This document shows positions 13,470-25,145 of a DNA stretch of 64,000 nucleotides, piece by piece. The stretch is taken from assembly GCF_018991925.1 (NCBI RefSeq), contig NW_024756914.1:9522426-9586425 (forward strand), read 5' to 3'. Position numbers and translations under genes: made by a program. Source of the DNA: Homarus americanus. Its lineage: Eukaryota; Arthropoda; Malacostraca; Decapoda; Nephropidae. Each line of letters starts with the position of its first letter. Position 1 is the first letter of the stretch. A model generated the notes under the pieces. The model was not told where the DNA came from. It searched no databases and saw only the letters and a program-made list of their open reading frames with translations.

Positions 13470-14860
13470 GAGCAGTCAGGTCCCTCATAACACCATCTGT
13501 GAGGAAACTACTGCACCACGTCAGGCCCCTCATAACACCATCTGTGAGGGAACTACTGCACCACGTCAGGTCCCTCATAACACCATCTGTGAGGGAACTA
13601 CTACACCACGTCAGGCCCCTCATAACACCATCTGTGAGGGAACTACTGCACGTCAGGTCCCTCATAACACCATCTGTGGGGAACTACTGCACCAAATCCA
13701 GGTCCTCTTAACACCATCTGTGAGGAACTACTGCACCCGCGATCAGGTCCCTCATAGCACCATCTGTGAGGAACTACTGCACGTCAGGCCCCTCATAACA
13801 CCATCTGTGAGGAACTACTACACCACGTCAGGCCCTCATAACACCATCTGTGAGAACTACTGCACCACGTCAGGTCCCTCATAACACCATCTGTGAGAAC
13901 TACTGCACCACGTCCAGGTCCTCGTAACACCATCTGTGAGAGAACTACTGCACCCGTCAGGTCCCTCATAACACCATCTGTGAGAGAACTACTGCACCAC
14001 GTCAGGTCCCTCATAACACCATCTATAGAGGGGAACTACTGCACCACGTCAAGGTCCCTCATAACACCATCTATGAGAACTTCTGCACCCACGTCGGTCC
14101 CCTCATAACACCATCTGTGGGGAACTACTGCACCAATCAGGTCCCTGTAACACCATCTGTGAGAGAACTACTACACCACGTCAGGTCCTCTGCCTTTACC
14201 ATCTGAGGGAACTTCTGCCCTCAGGTCCTCATAACACTATCTGTGAGGGAACAACTGCGATCCGTCCCTCATAACACCATCTATGGGGAACTACTGCCTC
14301 CGTCGGTCCTCCATAACACCATCTGTGAGGGGAACTACTACACCACGTCAGGTCCCTCATAACACCATCTATGAGGAACTACTGCCTGCGATCAGGTCCT
14401 CATAACACCATCATGAGGAACTACTGCACCACGTCAGGTCCCTCGCAAACACCATCTGTGGGGGAACTACTGCACCCGTCAGGTCCCTCATAACACCATC
14501 TGTGAGGGAACTACTGCACCACGTCAGGTCCCTCATAACACCATCTGTGAGGGAACTACTACACCACGTCAGGTCCCTCATAACACCATCTATGAGGGAA
14601 CTACTGCACCACGTCAGGTCCCTCATAACACCATCTGTGAGGGAACTACTGCACCACGTCAGGTCCCTCATAACACCATCTGTGAGGGAACTACTGCACC
14701 ACGTCAGGTCCCTCATAACACCATCTGTGAGAGAATTGCTACACCACGTCAGGTCCCTCATAACACCATCTGTGAGGAAACTACTGCACCACGTCAGGTC
14801 CCTCATAACACCATCTGTGAGGGAATTACTACACCACATGGTCACTCCTAGCACCATCTG
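13470..14860. repeat. 45-bp minisatellite, about 30 copies
   Basis: The unit of about 45 bp reads CCCTCATAACACCATCTGTG followed by AGGGAACTACTGCACCACGTCAGGT. Copies at 14470-14850 are regular. Copies at 13690-14460 carry many one- and two-base insertions and deletions, so frames there break often. The apparent RELLHHVRSLITPSV and DLTWCSSSLTDGVMR frames on opposite strands arise from the 45-bp period and are not treated as proteins. Confidence 0.95.
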
Positions 14861-15025
14861 GGAGGGATTTACTACACTACATATTAGCTGTTCAACACCT
14901 ACACTAATCTGTGTGTTCACTGTATGTTCCCTTACCTTTCTCTAATGAAGGGTTTTATTAAACCACCAATGTATGTAACAAGTCATTTATGTCCAATGTA
15001 TTTTTTCAGCCTTCAGAACTTTTTC

Positions 15026-15073
15026 CACACACACACATGCACATGCACACGCACACACACACACACACACACA
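15026..15073. repeat. (AC)n microsatellite
   Basis: A CA/AC run with TG and CG interruptions. Confidence 0.9.
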
Positions 15074-15562
15074 GAGGCCTATGACAGCAGGGACACCTTT
15101 CTCCTGTATAATATGCCAAGTGGACAAGCTTGGTGGGGAGGGAGGAGTGATTGGTATACCTAAAATGGGTCAATAAATTGCATTGACTTTCATGTTAAAA
15201 GAGATTCCTTGCTTTAGGGCATGACAAGGAAAGATGTCTTCAACTACAATATCATTAATATTAATAATAATTATAATCTTTAATTTTCACTCACACCATA
15301 CCTCTTAATACCATCATGTAGGAATACTAGACAGGTGGTGTACTGTCATCAATTCTTTGCACACAGCAGCAACTGACAAATGGGTTACCTCATCCACCTG
15401 AAACCACGCTAGTCAATTGAAAGTTATTCCACTATCAGCAAACACATCTGAGTTTGTAAGGGAGAGTGTACCTGGTGGGACCCTTGGCCAGGAATCACAC
15501 TCAGGACCCTTTGCTTGCCAGAGTAAACTTAAACAACAAATATTTAACGGTTTAAAACTTAC

Positions 15563-15718
15563 GTGCATCTTGTGGTTCTTTAACTTGGAGAGTGCCCGAG
15601 CAGCATCTTGACGTCTATTCATACATATGAAAGCACATCCACGGGGAGGTATCAAGTCTATGGACACTATGTCTCCGTACTCCCCAAAGGTGTCTGAGAG
15701 TTCTTCCTGATGCACAAG
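15563..15718 (-). CDS. SCAF4/SCAF8: SCAF4/SCAF8-like, central RRM exon
   Basis: A 156-nt minus-strand exon of 52 codons, phase 0 at both ends, follows the acceptor CCCCCACAG and precedes the donor GTAAGT. It begins LVHQEELSDTFGEYG and contains IPPRGCAFICM, the SCAF version of the RNP1 motif, then RRQDAARALSKL. It joins in frame to the LWVGHLSK end of exon 29521-29761 (RNP2) and to NKAITLAW of exon 7626-7818. The three exons together give one RRM of normal length. In SCAF proteins this RRM contacts nascent RNA. Confidence 0.95.
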
Positions 15719-16696
15719 CTGTGGGGGTAAAGAGGGTACAGTACATGACTATATTTCTAACATTCTAAACTGCTTATGTCTTTCTCTTTAATTTCTTATG
15801 GCTTTTTTTCCTTGCTTCCTACTTGTAATTCTCACTCTTTTGACATGGGTTTATTTTTTTTTTCACTCAAGAGTACAAGTGTATATTCAGATTATCAATT
15901 AGTGAAGGTCTGTTAACTGATGGCAGCCCATGTAAGAAACACACTAGTTTTCTGGTCATACTTATCTCAAACCATACAAATGAGAGTAGCTAAATTTCAG
16001 AGATCATTTCTTCTCGTCGTATCTTTAATGATGTGCGTTAGGAACTTTTTTTTATAATCCTTTTAAATTTTACCATAAGTAACAAGTACCAATTCGAGTT
16101 ACATCACAAGAAATGTCATGAGTCAGCTGATCGTCTTGGAATCAAATGTCAATTTAGAATGCAAACACTCAGACCTTTTCACTATTTGGCCATTAACTGC
16201 ACCTGTGTTAAAAGTCAAATTATATTCAAATGCTAAATATAAAACAAAATGAGAGTAAGCACCTAACATATAGATAACATTATACTAACTCATTCATGTT
16301 ACTCTACTCCTTAATTCATAGATGAGTATAAAGGTCTCATTAAATAAATCATTGACTTTCCCTGGTAAGAGCAACAAACTTTACATGCTGTAAGCTGACA
16401 TGAATTAATCAATATAAAAATAAAAGAGTTCAAGTGGTTTATATCAGGTTTCCTACACTAATCTGTCTTGTTGTACAGTGACACACTCAGCGGTGATAAT
16501 AATCTCAACACCTACAGTACGTGGTGACAGTGTCTAAAAATAAACATAAAAAGTCAACTAAATAAAGATAATATGGTTACTCCCCTCTTAACCTGTTCAA
16601 TTTACTCAATAAAAACTTATACAGTTAAACCTCCTAATAACATTCTTCAGGTCATCTATGAGATGGAGGTTTCACATCTAACAGACCCTCAATATA
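15719..16696. other. intron, nothing recognised apart from a degenerate MITE edge
   Basis: AT-rich intron. At about 16624-16696 a sequence starting ACAGTTAAACCTCCTAATAAC resembles a Tigger-like terminus. Part of it (GATGGAGGTTTCACATCTAACAGACCCTC) recurs as the unit of the minisatellite at 29089-29508. Confidence 0.5.
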
Positions 16697-17957
16697 CAGT
16701 GGTCCCTCGGTTAACGAACGCCTCGGTTAACGAACGCCTCGGTTAACAAATTACCTTCCATAAGAATATTCAATTCGGTTAACGAAAAAAAAATTTGATT
16801 TACAAAATCCTTACGAAAATCACATTTTGTTTTGAACATCAGCTGATAAGCTGAGGAGGTACTCAGCCAATTCAGTGATCTCTTCTATGTTTACATTCAA
16901 ATTAATCACTATCTTATAAGAATTCCAGCAATGCAAATTAAAGTCACCCCGGTCACTTCTATTAAATTTTATAAGCAAAAAACAAAAACTCAATCTAAAG
17001 GACATAAATTAACAATTAAATACTTCACACCACAGGCGCCAACTGTCAAACATGTCACTGTCCCCCCCCCCCCACCTTCCTGAGAAACAAACGTTTGGGG
17101 AAAAGCACTAGGCTTACAGGTTTAATAATAAATAATGTCTCAGACTAAAGTTAGGAGAATATAATTGGCATTGCTGGATTCCTTGCAAGACAGCGGATAA
17201 TTTGAATATAAACGTCATATATTTTACACAAAAGATAAAATATTTGCTCCCCCTTATAAAACTCTTAAATTAGGTCTAAAATTTGTATGTCTAATGCAAA
17301 TTCTAGCTTGTTTATATTCCAATTAATCACTATCTTATAAGAATTCCAGCAATGTAAATTATATTCTGGCCGGGTAATTTCTATTAATTTTATGAGCTAA
17401 AAACAAAAATCTCATGTAAATAAACAAATTATACTTCACCAGACACTATCTGTCAATCAAAATACACCTCACCTCCCGCTCCCCCCCCTCTTCCCTCCCT
17501 CTGTCCCCCCCTCCTCCCCCCCTCCCTACCCTGCTTCCCAGACAAAAGTTTCGTGTTTTGTTTTGGCTTTGAAGTGTTTATTTATATAATATCTCAAACT
17601 AAAGTTGGGAGAATATAATTTGCATCGCTGAAATCCTTACAAGACAGCGAATAATTTGAATATATACGTCATATATTTTGCACAAGAGATAAAATTAATC
17701 ACCTGTATCACATTACAGTAGTGACTTAAGAGTTCTAGTGTATATGTACGATATATATAGTGATTTAAGGTCGATTTAGGGGAACTTTAGGAGTGTTTCT
17801 GACTTTATGCATTTTTGGCTTTACTTTGTATGTACATTTCTGTGAGCTGGAACCAATTACCCAATATCCCATTGAAACAATGGTTTCGGTTTACGAAATT
17901 TTCGGTTAACAAACGACCTTCTGGAACGAATTGGGTTCATTAACCGAGGGACCACTG
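16697..17957 (+). mobile_element. non-autonomous Tigger element (GGTCCCTCGGTTAACGAA family), 1.26 kb
   Basis: The ends CAGTGGTCCCTCGGTTAACG and GTTCATTAACCGAGGGACCACTG are inverted repeats bounded by TA on each side (16695-16696, 17958-17959). Sub-terminal CGGTTAACGAA motifs repeat near the left end. The interior has no transposase but contains a duplicated segment: AATCACTATCTTATAAGAAT recurs near 16905 and 17322. The element sits inside another repeat, whose left part ends CAGACCCTCAATA and whose right part resumes ATGGACTTT, so this is a clean nested insertion. Confidence 0.9.
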
Positions 17958-18082
17958 TAATGGACTTTCTTCTCTATATACAGTAAAGCCCCCAATAACG
18001 ACGGTTCTACTAAAGACAATTCATATTTAAGACCCTGGTTAATTTAGGACCAAATTCAATTTACGCCATTATTTTCTTCATA

Positions 18083-18533
18083 CAGGTTGACAACCCTTTA
18101 TCCGAAATTCCGAAAAGCTCTGAAAATCGAAAGTTTTTTGTGGAGCAATTTTTTTTTTTTTTTACAGGGATTAGCCCACCCAGGCATAGATCACTGACCC
18201 ACATCGGGGCCTGGGGGACGAAAATGTAATAGTAATACTAATTATAATAATAATAATTATAATAATACCTGTAATTATTCATAGTATATAAAAATTTTAA
18301 TTAAAAAATACACCAAAATAAAATAATAATGATAACAATAATACTGTATTAATAAAATAATAATAATAATAAAGAAATGCAAGAATGAAAAAAAGATGAA
18401 AAGTGAGTAACATGACCTAGACCTATGAATTATTATTATTACCTGTATTATTATTATTATTTTTATAATTATTATTATATTTTAGCCCCTCAGGCCCCAA
18501 TGTGGGTCAGTGACTTGTGCCCGGATGGGTTAA

Positions 18534-18564
<31 letters not shown>

Positions 18565-19055
18565 ATATAAAAAAAAAAAAAACCTAACCATTCTGAAAAC
18601 CGAAAAATTCGAAATCGAAATGCCTCTGGTCCCAAGGATTTCGGATAGTGTCAGCATATTTACAACAGAAATTAGAAAAATAAATTTATATTTTCATATA
18701 AAATAATAACTAAGAGATCGGTATATGTATTATCCCCAAAAACCGCATACACCGCCGGATGCTGCGGCTTATTAGTGGTGATGCCAGTATCACTAGTATA
18801 AACAATCGCAGCTGGCGGGCCCTTTGTTTTCACACATCTGAACAGGAAAAGGAGAAAAACATTCTCAGGCTTCTTACAGCATTTTTTGCATCCCTATTCA
18901 ACATGAGCAAGAGAGCAAGTGATGGTAGTGTTGGTTCAAAAGCTTAAAGAAAGTGAATAAGCTTAGCCGAGAAACTAGATGTGTTAAAACGATATGAAAA
19001 AGGTGAGAGGTCTGTGGATATTATATGGAGCAAGCAATGAACATTTTCTGAAGTG
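18083..19055 (+). mobile_element. Tigger-like transposon 5' part, truncated by an LTR element
   Basis: It starts CAGGTTGACAACCCTTTATCCGAAATTCCG after a TA and has ATTTCGGATAGTGTCAGC at about 18640. Downstream, at about 18903, begins a transposase-like N-terminus (MSKRASDGSVGSKA, a stop, then SLAEKLDVLKRYEKGERSVD in the HTH/psq region). The frame has several stops. It ends at 19055 where the LTR at 19056 begins, so the retroelement probably inserted into it. I could not find the continuation to the right of 28511. Confidence 0.6.
18147..18545. repeat. inverted pair of a dispersed repeat plus A/T-rich simple sequence
   Basis: TTTTTACAGGGATTAGCCCACCCAGGCATAGATCACTGACCC (18155-18200) reappears reverse-complemented at about 18480-18530 (GGTCAGTGACTTGTGCCCGGATGGGTTAATAAATAAAT). 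The AATAAT/TTATTA-rich middle could form a large hairpin. A third copy lies at about 63616-63695, so this is a dispersed family. Confidence 0.7.
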
Positions 19056-19500
19056 TGTATTAGCCCCTTAGTTCTTATATAAATGTCAGGGCAGTACATT
19101 GGGTTTATATAATCATATCACCCCCTGTAACTTTCCACTGGCTATGAGGTGACATGGTCATATCACCTGATGGGTAAGTTCCTTGAGGCACGGCCCTAAG
19201 ACTGTTAAGGTCAGCATTTAAAACCCAGTTGCCTGCGGATTGTCACTGAACACCTCACACCAACCGGACGTATTTAGAAGAGCTCTTTAATAGAGCCTCC
19301 GTCCTCCTCTTATCACTCAAAGCTATAGTGATTAAGTTACGGTGAGATACACTTAGAACTGTATATGAGATAGTTCCTCAATAAATAGATAACAGACAAT
19401 TGGGTTTGGCTACTAAAACCCTATATAATTTTACATGTTCCATCCTCATTAACCCAGAAGGAATCAATGGTTAAAGGGCCAGTTCATAAGGTGGCAGCAA
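19056..19500 (+). mobile_element. 5' LTR of errantivirus-like retroelement
   Basis: TGTATTAGCCCCTTAGTTC begins a stretch that recurs at 28096-28511 with small differences. Shared landmarks are CAGGGCAGTACAT, CACACCAACCGGACGTATTTAGAAG, AATAAATAGATAACAGACAATTGGG and GGTGGCAGCA. The right end is taken at GGCAGCA, the last shared CA. The flanking AAGTG (left of the 5' LTR) and AAGTT (right of the 3' LTR) may be a mutated 5-bp duplication. TGGTAACGG just downstream could be part of the tRNA primer-binding site (inference). Confidence 0.85.
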
Positions 19501-20523
19501 AGTGGTAACGGATAACAACATTCCGGTCTATATACACATTCCAAATAACAAGTCATAAGTGTTTTACGAAAACAGAAAAACAAAAAACAGTGACGTGTTT
19601 TACTCTTCCAAAGTGTATTATAATATCCCGTAGTGAGACATTATACGTCGAGTGATTTTTATTTTGTCATCCAACGAGATGTACAAAAAAAATTTCAATA
19701 ACCAATTATGAGTTACTGATGACATTCTATCTTGTGGAAAGTTGGCAACACCCATCTGGCAACAAGGTATGACGGTGAGGAATATTCGAGGTCAACATTC
19801 AGCATCCTGTGCGCGGACCACCAGTGACAGCACAAGGATCTTACAGTGTTGCCACATACCAACGAGCTTCTGCAACACGTGGACCTTACACCATTTAGAC
19901 ATCACAAGTTGTTTACACAGTGTGTTTTGGCTCTTTGTGACTGCAGATTGTTTACTCCCCGTGTGTACCCAGCAAGTCCTATATCTACAGGGCTTCCAAA
20001 GGTTTGACACACAGAAGGACCTGCATCTCATCTGTGGTGGATGTATCCAGCAACCTCACAACCAGTGGTCAGCAATTTTGGTGGATAGGGACTACCTGGC
20101 GTTGAAGTGGACTCACCCGTCGCCATCTTGAAGCATCAATCAGTTGCTATGCAACGAAGATAAGCACCTGACTGCGCGGCGGCTCACCCCGACCTTGAGT
20201 CAGCTGTGACAAGTGGGAGGGACGACTCCAGCGACTCACACTGACGTTGCTAGGTATTTTTAGGAACATTATAAATAAACCCACAGTAATATCATCAACG
20301 ACATAACTCCACATGGATAGTCATCGTGTAGGGTATGTTCTACAATAATAAATGTCTTACTTCCTTTTGATATGAATATATATACACTGGAGATACTGAT
20401 GTAATTAAGGTCCAGCATTAAGTTTCTCTTATTCTTTAGTGATAATTTCTTCAATTTACAGGTAAAATATTTACTGTAAATGAGAGGCAAGAGTAATTTT
20501 ATTTTTATGATATAACTTTTGAT
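19501..20523 (+). other. leader region of the errantivirus-like element
   Basis: This is untranslated sequence between the LTR and the first gag-like frame. A 129-codon frame at 19742-20131 has no recognisable domain. No promoter or packaging signal can be identified by eye. Confidence 0.5.
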
Positions 20524-21416
20524 GTGATCCATTTCCATATAAATGGACCGTCTTGGGGCATTACTGATTTGGCGAAGCATTATATTAGTGATTCAGATAT
20601 TGCTGATGAGGTTAAAGTAACTACTGAAGAAATACATTCAGTAGATGAGCACGAAACACAGGCACAATCAAAGCTGAACATTTCTGTCAGTAGTGAAAAT
20701 ATTATAGACCAATCATTTGACGATTTAAACCGTCGAACCCAAAGGTCAGGTAACAAGTATAATACGTCGCCTGATTACGGGCAGGTTCTCCTTTCTCCTC
20801 CACAGAAAGACAGTGTGTCAGAAAACTTTTTATTACCTCCTCCATTAACCGATCCCTCAGTTAGGATTAAGTTAAACAGCATGGCTACTTCTAACACCGG
20901 CATGTCTACTAACCCCTATAACGTATTTCACGTAATACCACGCGGTGACCAGGTCCGTGATTTTACGGGGGAAGGGCATGTGAGGATACCATGAGAAATA
21001 TTCAGATTACTACAGACGAGGCGAAGAAGTCATTTGTTCGCTCTCATATCCCGCAAGATAGTTTTGCAAGTGAACATTTGGACGCCAGCGGTCTTGCTGA
21101 CCAGAGATATGAATATTTCAGAGGGGCTATAATTGGTATTTTTGAGTCTGCTTCACAGCTAGGACATTTACATTGGTTGTTTAGGTGGCTTGACCGTTTG
21201 ACACCTGTGGTTCACGCAGAAACTCAGATGAAGAGTGTCGCCATTGCTGGTGATGTCTGTCAGGACATGCGTGCAAATTTTGGTGGATCGCCCTGGTATG
21301 ACGATGATGGCAAAATGTCTCAAGCAAATGTTGAGAACTTAGTTGAACTAACTAGTTTTTTATGGCTGTTCGCGACCCTATATATTGTCGTGCACAGGAA
21401 AATGAGTATGTACTGA
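20524..21416 (+). pseudogene. gag-like region (capsid) of the errantivirus-like element, frameshifted
   Basis: Two frames cover a Gag-like segment. The first (20524-20994) ends just where the second (20991-21416) begins, a one-base overlap. The second contains LADQRYEYFRGAIIGIFESA and SPWYDDDGKMSQANVENLVE. A further shift near 21355-21362 is needed to reach the frame with the zinc knuckles. Gag would form the particle core. I recognise it from position and from the downstream CCHC motif and not from a strong family signature. Each frame change is a visible break. Confidence 0.6.
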
Positions 21417-22282
21417 CTGATTTTGATCAAGATTACGCAAATAAACTTGCTCCCAAGTCAGCTCGTACTCCATCAGCTACAACACCTGCACCGGTAGCAC
21501 GAATGCAACGACGAGTTCCTAACAACCCAGGTAACAAACCTCGACAAGCTTTAGTATGTACCCATTGTAAGAAGAGAGGCCATACAGTGGATGATTGTTA
21601 TCAGCTTCAGAGTGGTGGTGTCAAGAATAAAGAAAAGAGACATCCAACCACTGGCCCACGGCAAAGACATGGATCACCCAAAACGTATTCAGCGGCTGCA
21701 AAGACTACGTCTATGACAGGCCATAAAGCCGATATGTGGTGTGAGTTCCATCAGTCTGCCTCTCACAACACGGATGAATGTGCCATGATGCAAAGAGCTA
21801 GGAGCATAGACGCAGGGTCACCCCAGGTAACACAGCAGCGTAGAGCGAGTCGTTATCATTATAAGAAGTCGGGAGTCGGAAGAAGACCAACGCCAGTCCA
21901 AGAACGAAGGATAGATACATCAGTACCAACGCCCAACAGCACTTCTGTGGCAGCCTCTATAATAAAGGCGCTCAACAATGCGGAAGCGTTGTCCATTCCG
22001 GCGAGCGTTGGGTCTATCAGATTGGCTCTGGATATTGATACGGGTGCGTGCGCAAATGTATTAGTTTTGGCATCCTATCAAGAGTTACAAAATAGATTCC
22101 CTCACCGGGATTTTTCATTTCGACCTACTGACACAGATCTCGAAGGAGTTTCCGGGACGCAGCTGAACATTGCAGGAGTGGTAACTTTACTGCTACAATT
22201 TTCTAGACGTGGTATTTCCTTTTATGCAGATTTTTATGTAGTCCAGCAATTTAATTTACCAACTGACAGGTTGATGGGTTGA
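21362..22282 (+). pseudogene. Gag nucleocapsid zinc knuckle and aspartic protease region
   Basis: A 306-codon frame. Residues 66-79 form a CCHC zinc knuckle (C-x2-C-x4-H-x4-C, CTHCKKRGHTVDDC). A second, variant His/Cys cluster occurs as CEFHQSASHNTDEC. Near the end, LDIDTGACANVL (about 22028-22063) is the DTG active-site loop of a retroviral aspartic protease. The frame then closes, and the next reading frame begins four bases earlier in another frame. In functional elements these domains process and package the particle. This copy is interrupted. Confidence 0.75.
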
Positions 22283-22845
22283 TAGATCTCCCGACACTTA
22301 GAACGAATTTTATAGATGTTCGTCCACGTAATAATTCTATTACATTTAATGGTGTTTCCTACACTGCTATGTGTAATTCCGCACCGTTGCTTTCCACAAG
22401 GATGAAAGCGTTATCCACCATGCCCATTAGGAGGAAGGCGGATAACGAGTCAAAGCGAGCTCAAGACCTCACAGACTCATTTTCCCAGCGTGATTATAGC
22501 AGCAAAAGTTGGAAGATTGTACCTGCAGTATTAACGGGTACTCTCCACTGTAGTTTTACCTGACGTGTACACGGGGACTGATGTAGTATGTCTACCAGAA
22601 ACGTGCAAGGTTAAAGGCTTATCATGTGAATCAACATTGAGCACCATTAGACCTGGTGGTTTAAAAGACATTCTAGTTCTTAACAGAACAGGCGCTCTTA
22701 GAATATTGAAAGAAGGATGTTATTTGTGTGATTTTCTAGTTTACCATAACAATGTTGCACCACAGCCTATGCAATTCCCGATTGGTAGTATTTTTTTCAA
22801 CCTCAACAAACTAGGCACGAAACGATAGATCAAATATCACCACAT
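22283..22845 (+). pseudogene. protease-RT linker, broken
   Basis: Two short frames (22279-22563 and 22565-22828) separated by a stop run between the protease and the reverse transcriptase. No catalytic motif is recognised. Their length and position fit the variable segment ahead of RT in Ty3/gypsy elements. Confidence 0.5.
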
Positions 22846-23838
22846 GTGAAGGTGATTGATCATCAAGACAAGACAGGACTCTTAGAGCTGCTTGCCGACT
22901 ACAGAAACATGGTGGCTTTACCAGGGGAACAGTTGGGGCACACAGATCTAACCTCACATCACATATCCTTAAAAGAGGGCAAGAATCCAATCTACATACC
23001 AGCTTACCGACTACCACATAGCCAGGGCGCTGTAGTTCAGGGTATGTTGGATGAGAAGGTTATCACACATTCTAAATCTCCTTTCAACAGCCCTTTGTTT
23101 TTAGTTCCAAAGAAGGATGGCGGTTGGCGCCCAGTCATTGATTTTAGGCACGTCAATGAAAATGCTATCCCATATAGGTACCCAATGCCTGTCTTGAGTG
23201 ATATTTTACAGTCCTTAGGCAAGGATAACACTGTTTTTAGCAATTTAGATTTGCTTAGCGGGTATTGGCAAATACCGCTCGATGAAAAATCCCGAGAGGT
23301 TACTGCTTTTAGTACTCCTTTGGGCCATTTTGAATTTCTAAGGATGCCTTTTGGTCTCAGAAATGCCTCACTGACTTTTCAAAGGATGATCAACACCCTG
23401 TTTGCCGGATTGATAGGAACCACAGTCTGTAATCTCATAGTAGTCAGTAAGGATGTCGATACCCATCTTGTCAAACTGAGTGAAGTGTTGGAAAACCTTT
23501 CCACAGCAGGTCTTAAAATTAAACTTTCTAAATGTGAGTTTTTAAAATTCAGAATCCATTTCCTTGGTCATGTAGTTGACAGTGACGGCATTCATACAGT
23601 TGATGATAAAGTTAAAGCTGTATCTCAGTTCCCACGTCCCACATCTGTTGATAAGGTGAGTAGTTTTCTTGGTTTATCTGGATATTATCGTTCTTTTATT
23701 AAGAACTATGCGACATTGGCGTCACCCTTAACAAAGTTCCTGAAGAAAGATGCAATTTTTGTATGGAATGCTGAACACGAAGATAGTTTTGTTGCATCGA
23801 AGACGGCACTTACCAATGCCCGTTTCAGCATTTCCTGA
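22846..23838 (+). pseudogene. reverse transcriptase of the errantivirus-like element, YxDD motif lost
   Basis: A 330-codon frame shows the Ty3/gypsy RT blocks: PLFLVPKKDGGWRPVIDFR, VFSNLDLLSGYWQIPLDE, HFEFLRMPFGLRNASLTFQR and FLGHVVDSDGI. At the place of the catalytic Y-x-D-D (about 23421-23440) the frame reads TVCNLIVVS, so both catalytic aspartates of that motif are absent and the motif appears two codons short. The rest is well preserved. The copy therefore cannot supply active RT. Confidence 0.9.
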
Positions 23839-24290
23839 TTACTCTCAAGATTTCACTCTGTGTACCGACGCTTCTGGACAAGGAATCGGAGCTGTACTCA
23901 TGCAGTTGGACTCAAAAGGAAAATATAGAGTGATTGCTTCAGCAATTTGTAAACTTAATGATGCCGAAACACGTTATTCAGTAACGCATTTAGAGACGTT
24001 AGCTGTCGTTTGGTCACTGAAAAGGTTTAAAGACATCATCTTTGGTTACTGTATAAGATTTGGTCACTGAAAAGGTTTAAAGACATCATCTTTGGTTTCT
24101 GTATAAGATAACTGTTTTTACAGATCATGCGGCAGTAACAGAACTATTCCATGGCAGTAATCTACCAGGCAGATTAGCACGCTGGTATCTGACAATTCAA
24201 GAATTCGACCCCGAGTTTAGGTATTTACCGGGAAGAGTGAATGTGGTTGCCGACGCTTTGTCTAGAAATATTGCACCGGTGATGCCTGCA
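23839..24290 (+). pseudogene. RNase H region, disrupted by a 50-bp tandem duplication
   Basis: Beginning in the frame at 23750-24070, CTDASGQGIGAV gives the first catalytic Asp region and THLETLAVVWSLKRF the Glu region. A 50-bp segment (24011-24060) is then repeated (24061-24110), shifting the frame. Afterwards the domain resumes in another frame with FTDHAAVTELF and NVVADALSRN. The order RT-RNase H-integrase is the usual Ty3/gypsy order. Confidence 0.85.
24011..24110. repeat. 50-bp tandem duplication inside RNase H
   Basis: TGGTCACTGAAAAGGTTTAA with the following 30 bases occurs twice back to back. The copies differ at one position in the TTGGTTACTG/TTGGTTTCTG segment and at the last base. 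The length is not a multiple of three, so it breaks the frame. Confidence 0.95.
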
Positions 24291-24471
24291 TCTACAATAT
24301 GTTCACTCTTTCACAATTAGAGGATGAACAACGATGCGATCCCTTGTGGTCTGCAGTCATTTTTGCTTTAGTCGGAAGAGGAAGTTAAGCTTCCTAAATT
24401 GATTCTTCCGCTCAGTCAGTTTGAATTACGACACAACATACTCCATCGATCCAAGAAGACGTCTGAGGGTA

Positions 24472-25143
24472 AAGTGGTCCCTCGGTTAACGAGCACAATT
24501 CGTTCCAGAAGATCGTTCGTTAACCGAAACCATTGTTTCAATGGGACATTGGTTAATTGGTTCCAGCTCACAGAAAAGTATATACAAAGTAAAGCCAGAT
24601 TATAATTAACATTGCAGGAATTCTTATAAGATAGTGATTAACTTGAATATAAACAAGCATTAGACATAATAATTTTAGATCTAATTTATGAATTTTGTTA
24701 GGGAGAGCAAAATTTTATCTTTTGTTAAAATATATGACATTTATATTCAAATTATTCCCTGTCTTGCAAGGATTTCAGCAATGCAAATTATATTATCCTA
24801 ACTTTAGTCTGAGGTTATATTTATTTTTAAACCTGTAAACCTAAGTCTTTTTCTCAGGAAGGTGGGAGGGAGGGAGGGAGGGACAGTGACATGTTTGACA
24901 ATTGGCGCCTGTGGTGGAGGGATTTTAGATGTCCAAGAAGTGACTCTTTTAAGATAGTGATTAATTTGAAAATCACTGAATTGGCTGAGTACCTCCTCAG
25001 CTTATGTTCAAAACAAAATGTGATTTTCGTAAGGATTTCGCTAATCGAATTTTTTTCGTTTACAGAGTTGAAGATTCTTATGGAAGGTAATTCGTTAACC
25101 GAAATTTCGTTAGCAGAGGCGTTCGTTAATCGAGGGACCACTG
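24472..25143 (-). mobile_element. Tigger MITE inserted in the retroelement pol region
   Basis: The left end GTGGTCCCTCGGTTAACGAG and right end TTCGTTAATCGAGGGACCACTG are inverted, with TA at 24470-24471 and 25144-25145. The left end matches the reversed 3' terminus of the autonomous copy at 56496-59120. It splits the retroelement between the RNase H end and the integrase zinc-binding region, so it arrived after the retroelement. Confidence 0.9.
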
Positions 25144-25145
25144 TA

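Noticed and set aside
13459..14945. Repeat-protein-like frames RELLHHVRSLITPSV and DLTWCSSSLTDGVMR; also a CRISPR-like look
   Set aside because: A 45-bp minisatellite with no distinct spacers, in a eukaryotic genome. The frames break wherever indels occur.
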